Source: an archaeon
Lineage (GTDB): Archaea; Nanobdellota; Nanobdellia; Pacearchaeales; GW2011-AR1
DNA: 5,458 nucleotides
Assembly: GCA_025453475.1 (NCBI GenBank)
Contig: JALOQH010000042.1
Span: forward strand, 1-5,458
Reading direction: 5' to 3'
Part shown: in pieces, positions 1-5,458 of the stretch
Layout: the number at the start of each line of letters is the position of its first letter
Numbering within the stretch: position 1 is the stretch's first letter
Made by a program: the position numbers and the translations under genes
Notes under the pieces: generated by a model
The model's input: the letters and a program-made list of their open reading frames with translations, nothing else
Databases searched by the model: none
Told to the model about the DNA's origin: nothing

Positions 1-1423
1 TAACTTCAGCAAGCTTTGTCTCGCCTTTTCCTTCAATGACTCTGCCCGCATTTCCATCAACAGTTATCACCTGCTCATCTTTCAGGATTTTTGTGGCGTT
101 TCCTGTCCCGACAACCGCAGGTATTCCCATTTCTCTCGAAACAATTGCCGCGTGTGAGGTTATCCCGCCCTCATCAGTAACTATCGCAGCAGCTCTCTGC
201 ATTGTAACAACCATGTCAGGATTTGTCATTTCTGTGACAAGCACATCTCCTTTCTTCACCTTGTCCAAATCATCCATAGTATGCACAATCTTGACACTTC
301 CGGATGAAACTCCCGGAGATGCGCCCAATCCAGATGCAAGAACCTTTCCTTCAACCTGCTTTGCAGCTTTCTTTTCTCCGCCAAGCGTAGTTATCGGTCT
401 TGACTGCACAATAAGTATCTCTTTTCCTTCAATTGCAAACTCAATATCCTGCGGTTTCTTGTAATGCTCTTCAAGCCTCTCAGCATATCCTGCAAGCATC
501 TTGAGCTCGTGATTGTCCAGAACCTGCTGTTTTGCCCTCTCTGGGGTTAATTTCACTATTTGATTTTCTCCGGAGCCAGCACGCACAATAGCTACTTTCT
601 TCTCAGAGATTTTCTGGTCAATTATTTTGAAGTTGTCAAGATTTCTGTCAATAATGTAGCTGTCAGGCTTTATTCTTCCAGACACAATTCCTTCGCCAAG
701 CCCCCAGACCGCCTCAATCATGATTGTATTCTCATCGCCTACCGGGCTTCTTGAGAACATCACTCCTGATTTGTCAGAATCAACCATCTTCATGACAACA
801 ACAGCAAGCTGTGCTTTCTCCTGTCCGAATCCTTTCTTCTCCCGGTAATATGTTGCCCTTGAAGTGAAGAGCGAAGCCATGCATTCTTTCACTTTTTGTA
901 TCAGCTGCGCCTTGCCTTTCACGTTCAGGAATGACTCCTGCTGCCCGGCAAAACTCGCCTCAGCAAGGTCCTCTGTTGTTGCAGAGCTCCTTACAGCAAC
1001 AAACGGAGGCTCATAAGAATGTTTTAGGATTGCAAGAGCGCTTCCCTTTGCCACCTGCATCGCATTTTTGTCAACACTAAGCACATCATAAGCCTCGAGA
1101 ATCTCCTCTTCAAGGTCCTTCGTCATTTCAGCACCAGAGATAATCTCTCTTATTTCTTTGGTAGCTTCATCAAGCTTTTTTGTATCTTCAATATCTATCC
1201 TAGAAATAATCTCCTTCATCTTTTCTGTAATGCCTGAAGATGCAATGAAATGAGAATACGCCTGCGCTGTAATCACAAATCCCGGAGGAATGGGAAATTT
1301 GGCATTGTACATCTCAGCGAGGCTTGCACCCTTGCCGCCCGCAATAGGCACATCTTTGTTGCTGAGTTCAGAGAACCACTTGACAAACACGCTTTGCCCG
1401 GCTTTTACCTCTTTGCTAACCAT
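1..1423 (-). CDS. ppsA: Phosphoenolpyruvate synthase (pyruvate, water dikinase), N-terminal part
   Basis: This cytosolic enzyme converts pyruvate, ATP and water to PEP, AMP and phosphate, for gluconeogenesis (in some archaea possibly the reverse direction). The visible 474 residues read without a stop from the ATG at 1423 to the window edge; the family is usually about 750-820 residues, so the C-terminal PEP/pyruvate-binding barrel lies outside. The nucleotide-binding domain starts with GGKGASLAEM (residues 29-38) and contains the hallmark VRSSATTEDLAEASFAG (144-160), with R145 in the ATP-site motif. It closes with DIEFAIEG and VQSRPIT. The phosphohistidine swivelling domain follows, with TDEGGITSHAAIVSRE; the phospho-accepting histidine is H424 (codon at 152-154), matching the catalytic His of bacterial PpsA. 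All hallmark residues in view are intact. The start is backed by a TATA-like box about 27 bases upstream and no other good start. It lies 56 bases after the methyltransferase gene. Pyruvate phosphate dikinase is less likely given the motif wording. Confidence 0.96.
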   Translation of the reverse strand, partial: MVSKEVKAGQSVFVKWFSELSNKDVPIAGGKGASLAEMYNAKFPIPPGFVITAQAYSHFIASSGITEKMKEIISRIDIEDTKKLDEATKEIREIISGAEMTKDLEEEILEAYDVLSVDKNAMQVAKGSALAILKHSYEPPFVAVRSSATTEDLAEASFAGQQESFLNVKGKAQLIQKVKECMASLFTSRATYYREKKGFGQEKAQLAVVVMKMVDSDKSGVMFSRSPVGDENTIMIEAVWGLGEGIVSGRIKPDSYIIDRNLDNFKIIDQKISEKKVAIVRAGSGENQIVKLTPERAKQQVLDNHELKMLAGYAERLEEHYKKPQDIEFAIEGKEILIVQSRPITTLGGEKKAAKQVEGKVLASGLGASPGVSSGSVKIVHTMDDLDKVKKGDVLVTEMTNPDMVVTMQRAAAIVTDEGGITSHAAIVSREMGIPAVVGTGNATKILKDEQVITVDGNAGRVIEGKGETKLAEV

Positions 1424-1444
1424 TTTTATACTTGCTTTTTAGAG

Positions 1445-1457
1445 TTAATAAATATTA
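1445..1457 (-). promoter_or_regulatory. TATA-like box of the ppsA promoter
   Basis: The minus strand reads TAATATTTATTAA here, centred about 27 bases upstream of the ppsA ATG. This is the distance expected between an archaeal TATA box and a transcription start at, or next to, the start codon, so the mRNA is probably leaderless. No Shine-Dalgarno-like sequence lies before the ATG, which fits. The box sits in the 56-base gap after the methyltransferase stop codon, so ppsA can be expressed independently of the translation genes upstream. Confidence 0.6.
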
Positions 1458-1479
1458 CTTTATGGGCAGTTTGTTTTTA

Positions 1480-2649
1480 TCAGAAAGAGAGAACCATAAT
1501 GTCCCTGCCAACTATCTGGTCTTCGCGGAATTCCCGGATTGGGAACGCAGAATCTAGCCCGCTTAATTTGTAGATTCTCATGCCTGTTTTCTCGCATATC
1601 CTGCCAAAATCACACGAAATCCTGCCCCTCTGAGTTTTAATCAGCGGAGCCGTGAATGCGATTTTGCCCTTGGTTTCAAGCCCTTTCTTCAGATTGTTTA
1701 TCACATCTATCATCAAATCTTCAAATTTTGCAAGCATCTCCTGCGCCCTCTCTGGGGATGGAATTTTCTTCAGCAGTTCTCCAAGAGATGGCTCTGTTGC
1801 TATTCCCGCTATCCTTTCTCTTAGTTTTATTGCTCTTGAATCGCTGTTGATGACAGCATGATTCGCTGAAATCTTGTAATTTCTTCTGAGCCAGTCTATG
1901 TTCTCTCTCGCGTCTTTGGCTGCTTCCTTGTCTATGTCAATCCCGATTACACTGATGTCTCTCAGCATAGCCTCAGCAAGTATAACTCCGATTCCGCAGA
2001 AAGGGTCAGCAAGTGTTTCTTTATCTTTCACCTGCGAGAGATTAATTAATATTCTCGCAAGCCTCGGCGATATGGCAAGACTCTCTCTTCGGTACGGCTT
2101 CTCCATGTCTTTTCTCTCAGCTTCTTCAGAATCATAGCTTGTTTCCAGATATCCGAAATTCATCTCTCCACTGCATGAAAAAACAAAATAGTTCATATCT
2201 CTCAGCATTATCTTCTCAGGGCTTCCATGCACAATTCTTCCGGATTGCAGTTTCACTGTTCCGCTGACTCCTTTGTATCTAGCTTTCAGCCTCTCTCCCG
2301 AGAAGTTCTCTTTCATTGCATCAAGAATTTCTGAGAATTCATCCCCATTTTCAGCATAGCTCATCACAGAATAGACAACTTTGTTCTCTCTCCCGAAATA
2401 AATCGGTTTTTTCTTTATGCCCTCAAGAACATCTTTTTTCTTGCCTGAAAACAGAACTTTTCCTATGGCAATTGTTCCGCCAAGCTCATTCATCATCTTC
2501 TTTATGTTCAGCTCATTGTCAGTCTCAAGAAGAAGCGCATTTAATCTTATTTTGTGGGCAACTCTTCTCGCAAGTGTTCTTTCAACATAAGAGAGAATTT
2601 CCGCTTCAGAAACTAATGGATTTCTCCCCAGAATAAACAGATATTTCAT
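1480..2649 (-). CDS. THUMP-domain RNA methyltransferase, Trm-G10/Trm11-like, with altered catalytic motif
   Basis: The 389-residue protein resembles archaeal tRNA (guanine-10-N2)-methyltransferases, which methylate G10 of tRNA using S-adenosylmethionine. Residues 1 to about 165 form the expected ferredoxin-like plus THUMP RNA-binding region (start MKYLFILGRNPLVSEAEI; the KGVSGTVKLQSGRIV stretch near 126-140). The linker KPYRRESLAISPRLARILINL region (184-204) is typical of the family. The Rossmann methyltransferase domain shows motif I ADPFCGIGVILAEA (214-227), motif II GIDID (236-240) and an acidic motif III around D270. Where the family normally has the catalytic N/D-P-P-Y/F, this protein has TEPSL (285-289), so D, P and Y are not kept. 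The rest of the domain is intact and the length is slightly above the usual 330-350 residues, so it looks like a functional divergent member, not a pseudogene. It is the last gene of the ribosomal protein unit, 4 bases after the uL16 stop. Exact site and degree of methylation are uncertain. Confidence 0.85.
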   Translation of the reverse strand: MKYLFILGRNPLVSEAEILSYVERTLARRVAHKIRLNALLLETDNELNIKKMMNELGGTIAIGKVLFSGKKKDVLEGIKKKPIYFGRENKVVYSVMSYAENGDEFSEILDAMKENFSGERLKARYKGVSGTVKLQSGRIVHGSPEKIMLRDMNYFVFSCSGEMNFGYLETSYDSEEAERKDMEKPYRRESLAISPRLARILINLSQVKDKETLADPFCGIGVILAEAMLRDISVIGIDIDKEAAKDARENIDWLRRNYKISANHAVINSDSRAIKLRERIAGIATEPSLGELLKKIPSPERAQEMLAKFEDLMIDVINNLKKGLETKGKIAFTAPLIKTQRGRISCDFGRICEKTGMRIYKLSGLDSAFPIREFREDQIVGRDIMVLSF

Positions 2650-2653
2650 ATCC

Positions 2654-3202
2654 TTACTTCTTGCCCGGAAGGGGCTGTTCGAACAGAATCTTTACTGCGC
2701 CAGGCATCTTCGCCTTTACGCTGTTCATTGCATCTCGCGCAATCCTCACGCATTTCTCGTTCAAACATGATACAACTAAAATTTCTTTTCCTCTTGGCAC
2801 AATAGCTGCCCTGCCTTCAATAACTCCAAATGAGTGCGACATTCCTGTTGACAATCTGTCTGCGCCTGCAACTCCTGATGTCTTGTTGTTTCTCAGAAAA
2901 TGATGGGGATGAACCTTTACAATAAGGAAATATTCTCCGGGAGTCGCCTCTTCAAGCATCTTGTGCACATGCATTCTCCCTGCTTCAAGCGCAGTGTCTC
3001 TTATCAGGATATTTTCATCTGCAATAAGCCTGACAAAGAACTTGTGTTTTCCTGCCCGGTAATCCTCGCCATTTCCAATTCCGTATTTTGCAACCTTGAC
3101 ATGAGGAATTGTTCTGATGTAAGCCTTGTTCTTTCTTCTAGAGTTCCTTGTGTAAGGAGTTACATGCTTCCTTGAATATGATGCTGCTTTTCTTAGTGCC
3201 AT
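2654..3202 (-). CDS. rpl10e: Large-subunit ribosomal protein uL16 (archaeal L10e)
   Basis: This 182-residue protein is the archaeal/eukaryotic-type uL16, a 50S component near the peptidyl transferase centre and tRNA-contacting surface. The N-terminus has PYTRNSRRKNKAYIRTIP (16-33), followed by the GIGN segment typical of L10e; DTALEAGRMHVHKML (69-83) and HPHHFLRNNK (98-107) form the core, and ADRLSTGM (114-121) followed by FG is the family signature. Length matches the family, and the basic C-terminus ends PLPGKK. The ATG is one base after the stop of the upstream Cys-rich gene (TAA-A-ATG). A GGAGG lies about 18 bases before the ATG, too far for a normal ribosome binding site, so translational coupling to the preceding gene is likely. 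The methyltransferase gene follows after 4 bases. Confidence 0.97.
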   Translation of the reverse strand: MALRKAASYSRKHVTPYTRNSRRKNKAYIRTIPHVKVAKYGIGNGEDYRAGKHKFFVRLIADENILIRDTALEAGRMHVHKMLEEATPGEYFLIVKVHPHHFLRNNKTSGVAGADRLSTGMSHSFGVIEGRAAIVPRGKEILVVSCLNEKCVRIARDAMNSVKAKMPGAVKILFEQPLPGKK

Positions 3203-3203
3203 T

Positions 3204-3407
3204 TTACTTTCTTATTAATTCCTCCGATTTCTGCTGTTGAAGTTCTTTAATTAATGCCTGCCTAGTAGTGCAAGCTGCTCCGCCCATGCAAGCCTCTTGA
3301 TAATGCTGATGTCCTGCTGTACCTTCTGCTGCTTTAGCATACAGTCCTACCTCCGGGCACCTGATGCAATTATATTCTCCTCTGTGAAAAATGCATGGGT
3401 CTGTCAT
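3204..3407 (-). CDS. Small Cys/His-rich protein of unknown function between two ribosomal protein genes
   Basis: I do not recognise this 67-residue protein. It begins MTDPCIFHRGEYNCIRCPE and has five cysteines (C5, C14, C17, C40, C46) and three histidines (H8, H33, H35), including a CxxC pair (C14/C17). This pattern suggests a bound zinc ion or an iron-sulfur cluster, but no named zinc-finger family fits. The last 20 residues (QALIKELQQQKSEELIRK) look like a charged amphipathic helix. A longer reading from an ATG at 3428 would overlap the eL33 gene; I prefer the ATG at 3407 because it lies one base after the eL33 stop and has GGAGGT at 8 bases spacing. No signal peptide or membrane segment is visible, so it should be cytosolic. 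Its place between eL33 and uL16, with one-base gaps on both sides, suggests a role in ribosome assembly or function, which is inference from context only. Confidence 0.8.
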   Translation of the reverse strand: MTDPCIFHRGEYNCIRCPEVGLYAKAAEGTAGHQHYQEACMGGAACTTRQALIKELQQQKSEELIRK

Positions 3408-3408
3408 C

Positions 3409-3663
3409 TTATTTAACCTCCACCTCATTCGTCATTGCCTGTCCAGGCAAACCTGTCTCAAAAATAGCTCTTACAATGCCCTTGTTTCCATGCGCATCGC
3501 TGATTTTGCCTTTTATGATTTTTCCGGCAGGGCTCTTCCATTCAACAATCTTCCCAGCCATCTTCTTTGCCTCATCCCTTGTTTTTAAACCCAAATCCAG
3601 CAAATAATGCCTTTCATGTATTCTGTGGCGGCTTCTCCTGAACTGTATGACTATTCCTTTCAT
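3409..3663 (-). CDS. rpl35ae: Large-subunit ribosomal protein eL33 (L35Ae)
   Basis: This 84-residue basic protein is the archaeal/eukaryotic-specific 50S protein eL33, absent from bacteria. The family's beta-barrel pattern is clear: MKGIVIQFRRSRHRIHERHYL at the N-terminus (the 'hyll' strand), then EAKKMAGKIVEWKSPAGKIIKGKI with the GK-V-W element, HGNKGIVRAIF (58-68) and GLPGQA (71-76). The usual R in 'VRARF' is replaced by I (VRAIF), a minor change. Length is slightly short but normal for archaea. It is the first gene of the translation unit, with a TATA-like box centred about 27 bases upstream of the ATG; AAGGA seven to eight bases before the ATG could act as a weak ribosome binding site if a leader exists. 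Its last codons (GAGGTGGAGGTT) double as the ribosome binding site of the following small gene. Confidence 0.95.
   Translation of the reverse strand: MKGIVIQFRRSRHRIHERHYLLDLGLKTRDEAKKMAGKIVEWKSPAGKIIKGKISDAHGNKGIVRAIFETGLPGQAMTNEVEVK
3416..3421 (-). promoter_or_regulatory. Ribosome binding site for the Cys/His-rich small gene
   Basis: The minus strand reads GGAGGT, complementary to the archaeal 16S rRNA 3' end, 8 bases before the ATG at 3407. It lies inside the last codons of eL33. It is the clearest Shine-Dalgarno sequence in the window and decides the start of the small protein at 3407 instead of the in-frame ATG at 3428, which lies upstream of it. Confidence 0.75.
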
Positions 3664-3685
3664 ACTTTATCCTTCACAAAAAGGG

Positions 3686-3694
3686 TTTTTAAAA
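3686..3694 (-). promoter_or_regulatory. TATA-like box of the eL33 translation operon
   Basis: The minus strand reads TTTTAAAAA, preceded by a purine-containing AGAAG that could serve as the BRE. The centre is about 27 bases upstream of the eL33 ATG at 3663, consistent with a start of transcription at or beside the ATG. It should drive eL33, the Cys/His-rich protein, uL16 and the methyltransferase together. Its upstream edge touches one arm of the inverted repeat at 3694-3724, so a protein bound there could affect TFB/TBP loading. Confidence 0.55.
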
Positions 3695-3724
3695 CTTCTG
3701 TGCATGGTTTTTTTGCACGGAAGT
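3694..3724. repeat. Inverted repeat, 11-bp arms with 9-bp spacer
   Basis: The arms ACTTCTGTGCA (3694-3704) and TGCACGGAAGT (3714-3724) are complementary at 10 of 11 positions, around a T-rich spacer. As RNA from the plus strand the single exception is a G-U pair, giving a continuous 11-bp stem; as minus-strand RNA it is a C-A mismatch, and the stem is followed by TTTT. It lies between the 45-codon ORF and eL33, abutting the eL33 TATA box. It may be an operator for a dimeric regulator, a terminator-like hairpin for the upstream ORF, or part of an unrecognised small RNA. The sequence does not decide between these. Confidence 0.6.
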
Positions 3725-3764
3725 CCCAAGGATAGCAATCTTTGAGCCTTATCTGTAATGTTAT

Positions 3765-3902
3765 TTAGAAACCTTTTTCCTTGTCGTAGTCTGATTCCCT
3801 TGTAAATGAGCCTATTTTTTCAAATTCATCCCTTATAGAATCACGCTCTTCTGCCTCTATCTCTTCATAATTCTTGCCACTAGGTTTCTTGTGTATCCTC
3901 AT
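3765..3902 (-). CDS. Hypothetical 45-residue charged protein
   Basis: I do not recognise this short ORF. It starts MRIHKKPSGKNYEEIEAEER and ends DYDKEKGF. It has 13 acidic and 10 basic residues, no cysteine, no signal peptide and no membrane segment; the middle (about 12-30) could form a charged helix, and the rest looks disordered. Support for it being real: an ATG start, composition unlike random translation, a good TATA box (TTATATAAATA) placed so that transcription would start 6-9 bases before the ATG, and position on the same strand as all neighbours in an otherwise unexplained spacer. It lies 56 bases after the permease gene and 101 bases before eL33. No Shine-Dalgarno is seen. Against it: its small size and lack of any family match that I can recall. 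Confidence 0.55.
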   Translation of the reverse strand: MRIHKKPSGKNYEEIEAEERDSIRDEFEKIGSFTRESDYDKEKGF

Positions 3903-3930
3903 ACTATACCCTAAAAACAAAGGGATTTCG

Positions 3931-3941
3931 TATTTATATAA
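3931..3941 (-). promoter_or_regulatory. TATA box upstream of the 45-codon ORF
   Basis: The minus strand reads TTATATAAATA, the closest match in the window to the archaeal TATA consensus. It begins about 18 bases after the permease stop codon. A start of transcription about 26 bases downstream would fall near 3908-3911, leaving a 6-9 base leader before the ATG at 3902. This is the main reason to think the spacer is transcribed separately from the transporter genes. Confidence 0.55.
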
Positions 3942-3958
3942 TTTATTATTAAGAGAAC

Positions 3959-4753
3959 TTACCCGCCAGCAGACTGGTGTCTCTTAAGGGCAAATCCCCA
4001 GAACCAGAGCGAGAAAAGAAGGAAAACAAGCACAGGTAATATCATAAATCCGAGATTTGACAATGGCTCTTTGCCTAAAAGCACAGCAGCAGGCCAATAA
4101 GACGCAATTGCTGCAGGGATGACAAATGTTACAGCAAGCTTGAATCCCTGCGAATAGATGCTGGCAGGATACGAGGACACCATTCCAAGAATATCAATTA
4201 TGTTGCCGAGCGCCCAGACCCTTACAAATATCATTGACAGCGCAGCCAGCAATAGCGCAACACTGAACATGAATATGAGTGCAAGCAGAATAAGGAAAAC
4301 AAACGGCAGAAGCATCACACCAAACAGCTCAAGCTTTACAATTACAAAGATTATCAGCGCTAATCCTGTTATGACATCCATTATTCCGTGGAAATCCATG
4401 CCCTTTGACATCAGATATCCTATTGTCGAAAACGGTTTTAGCAAAGCAGTGTCCATCTCGCCCTCTGCGATATAATCTGAGGTAACCCACGAGATTCCTC
4501 CCAGGAAAGCATGCCAGACCCCAAAGACAAATATTGATGTTGCCTGGAGAAGTATCAGCTCCAGGAGTGTCCAGCCAGGTATTCCTGCGCTGATTTTATA
4601 AACAGCATAGCTGATCATCGGGCCAATCAAATCCCCGAATATAAGCGAGAGTGATAGCAGAATGAACGATGCCTTGTAAGCCATCTCTTCTCCTGCACTG
4701 AGCGCAAGCCCCTTCCACAATATTCCAATGAACCTTCCTATTTTCTTCAGCAT
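3959..4753 (-). CDS. ABC-2 type transporter permease, DUF990 / COG3694-like
   Basis: The 264-residue integral membrane protein looks like the second permease of an ABC-2 exporter (PF06182, ABC2_membrane_6; COG3694-like). About six hydrophobic segments are visible, roughly at residues 27-52, 62-88, 122-140, 143-175, 203-224 and 233-256. Between segments 2 and 3 the cytosolic loop carries AEGEMDTALLKP (96-107), the family's amphipathic motif, thought to contact the ATPase. The stretch VISYP-like SSYPASIYSQGF (193-204) followed by VIPAAIASYWPAAVLLG (211-227) is also typical of COG3694. The C-terminus is short and polar (ALKRHQSAGG). The ATG lies one base after the stop of the neighbouring permease (TAA-A-ATG), so the two are almost certainly cotranscribed and probably form a heterodimer. 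The substrate is unknown for this family; no ATPase is in view and should lie upstream, beyond the right edge. Confidence 0.85.
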   Translation of the reverse strand: MLKKIGRFIGILWKGLALSAGEEMAYKASFILLSLSLIFGDLIGPMISYAVYKISAGIPGWTLLELILLQATSIFVFGVWHAFLGGISWVTSDYIAEGEMDTALLKPFSTIGYLMSKGMDFHGIMDVITGLALIIFVIVKLELFGVMLLPFVFLILLALIFMFSVALLLAALSMIFVRVWALGNIIDILGMVSSYPASIYSQGFKLAVTFVIPAAIASYWPAAVLLGKEPLSNLGFMILPVLVFLLFSLWFWGFALKRHQSAGG

Positions 4754-4754
4754 T

Positions 4755-5458
4755 TTACTGTCCCGCCCCCGTGTATTTATTTATTCCTGCTCTCCAGACA
4801 ATTCTGTAAAGTATGTAGAGCACAGCTATCCATCCAATCTGAGCCAGAATTATCAGCAGAATTGTGTGGACATTGTAAGACCCAAGGAATGTATTAATTG
4901 GGAGGAACTTTGTATACTGGAACGGCATGAACCAGCTCACATTCTGGAACCAGTGCGGCATGAACGTTAATGGAATGAATCCTCCTGCAAGGAAGCCCAT
5001 AATCATTCTTCTAAGGCTGACAAGCCCGGTTATCTTCTGCATCCAGAACCCAAGAGTCCCTGTCAGGAATACCAGAAGATAATTTACGAAATATGCAAGA
5101 ATCATCACAGGAATAGCCCAGAGGCTCATCCAGCTTGCCCTTACTCCGAAGAATATGATTCCGATAATCAGGATTGGTCCTGCATGGAACAGAAGATTTA
5201 CTGATTTTCCTCCAGTCAGCCCATAAAGGTGCCTCTCAAGTATTCCCATCGGACGCAATAATTTCTGCGTAAGCTTTCCTTTTCTTATATTGCTCGCGAT
5301 ATTTTCATCTATCTGCGTCCAAATAAGCATGCTCACAAACATCTCAGCAACATAATAGCTGATAAGCATCTGGAGAGTGTATCCTCTTATTACATCAACA
5401 CCTGTGTGCGAATAAATCGCGCTCCAGACAAAATAATTGATTATCAGGTATATTGGAA
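4755..5458 (-). CDS. ABC-2 type transporter permease, COG4587-like, N-terminus outside window
   Basis: The reading frame is open from the window edge (first full codon at 5456) to the stop at 4755, giving 233 visible residues. An internal ATG at 5369 is not the true start: the 29 codons before it (including VIRGYTLQ just ahead of MLISYYVAEMF) read as a normal part of the family, so the gene continues beyond 5458. It resembles the first permease (COG4587, PF06182) of the same exporter as its neighbour. The cytosolic loop motif RKGKLTQKLLRPM aligns with the AEGEMDTALLKP of the partner, with the shared core G-x-hydrophobic-x-x-x-L-L-K/R-P, as expected for paralogous halves. Hydrophobic segments include LLFHAGPILIIGIIFFG, LWAIPVMILAYFVNYLLVFL, the MGFLAGGFIPLTFMP region and a C-terminal TILLIILAQIGWIAVLYILY. 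The following gene starts one base after its stop. The transported substrate cannot be told from sequence. Confidence 0.85.
   Translation of the reverse strand, partial: PIYLIINYFVWSAIYSHTGVDVIRGYTLQMLISYYVAEMFVSMLIWTQIDENIASNIRKGKLTQKLLRPMGILERHLYGLTGGKSVNLLFHAGPILIIGIIFFGVRASWMSLWAIPVMILAYFVNYLLVFLTGTLGFWMQKITGLVSLRRMIMGFLAGGFIPLTFMPHWFQNVSWFMPFQYTKFLPINTFLGSYNVHTILLIILAQIGWIAVLYILYRIVWRAGINKYTGAGQ

Noticed and set aside
36..464. Plus-strand ORF of 142 codons, and other plus-strand ORFs such as 560-754, 1250-1573, 1898-2137, 2316-2636, 2900-3175 and 4158-4475
   Set aside because: Each lies opposite a confidently identified minus-strand gene, and the translations show no recognisable domain.
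2675..2686. Perfect 12-bp palindrome CTGTTCGAACAG
   Set aside because: It lies within the coding region of uL16 (residues near ILFEQP) and is explained by codons; no second copy or regulatory context was seen.
3408..3428. Seven extra N-terminal residues for the Cys/His-rich protein from the ATG at 3428
   Set aside because: That start overlaps the eL33 coding end and lies upstream of the GGAGGT; the ATG at 3407 is one base after the eL33 stop and has ideal spacing.
3909..3924. CCCT...AGGG mini-hairpin with a T-rich loop on the minus strand (possible terminator of the permease operon)
   Set aside because: The stem is only 4 bp, and it lies between the TATA box and start of the 45-codon ORF. 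A T-rich archaeal terminator is possible, but the evidence is too weak to list.
3664..3958. tRNA, C/D-box RNA or CRISPR in the largest spacer
   Set aside because: No tRNA T-loop pattern, no paired C/D boxes and no regularly spaced direct repeats were found by reading; the spacer is better explained by the 45-codon ORF, promoters and one inverted repeat.
4755..5369. Taking the ATG at 5369 as the true start of the COG4587-like permease
   Set aside because: The frame stays open to the window edge and the codons before 5369 encode family-like sequence, so the gene is truncated by the window and not a short form.

Overview
The window is archaeal. It carries two ribosomal proteins of the archaeal/eukaryotic type (eL33, also called L35Ae, and the L10e form of uL16), a Trm-G10-like THUMP tRNA methyltransferase, short intergenic gaps, and TATA-like boxes about 27 bases upstream of start codons, as expected for leaderless archaeal transcripts. 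The compact polycistronic layout and the style of the methyltransferase N-terminus suggest a DPANN-type lineage such as Woesearchaeota or Pacearchaeota, but this is inference and cannot be settled from these 5.5 kb.

Every gene I can support lies on the minus strand, so transcription runs from high to low coordinates. From right to left: (1) two adjacent ABC-2 type permease genes (4755-5458, cut by the window edge, and 3959-4753) that probably form the two membrane halves of one exporter, whose ATPase gene is not in view; (2) a 295-base spacer that is not empty: it holds a strong TATA box, an uncharacterised 45-codon ORF (3765-3902), an 11-bp-arm inverted repeat (3694-3724) and the promoter of the next unit; (3) a tight four-gene translation unit: eL33 (3409-3663), an unrecognised 67-residue Cys/His-rich protein (3204-3407), uL16/L10e (2654-3202) and a THUMP-domain tRNA methyltransferase (1480-2649), with gaps of 1, 1 and 4 bases; (4) a separate promoter followed by the N-terminal 474 residues of phosphoenolpyruvate synthase (1-1423), cut by the left edge.

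The four-gene unit links ribosome large-subunit proteins with tRNA modification, so the small Cys/His protein inside it is a candidate translation-associated metal-binding factor. PEP synthase is a central carbon enzyme and is probably expressed independently. The points most worth a second look are the small Cys/His protein, the altered catalytic motif (TEPSL in place of the usual N/DPPY) in the methyltransferase, the 45-residue orphan with its own TATA box, the inverted repeat abutting the eL33 TATA box, and the repeated stop-N-start junction (TAA-R-ATG) at three gene boundaries. I saw no CRISPR array, rRNA, tRNA or insertion sequence.
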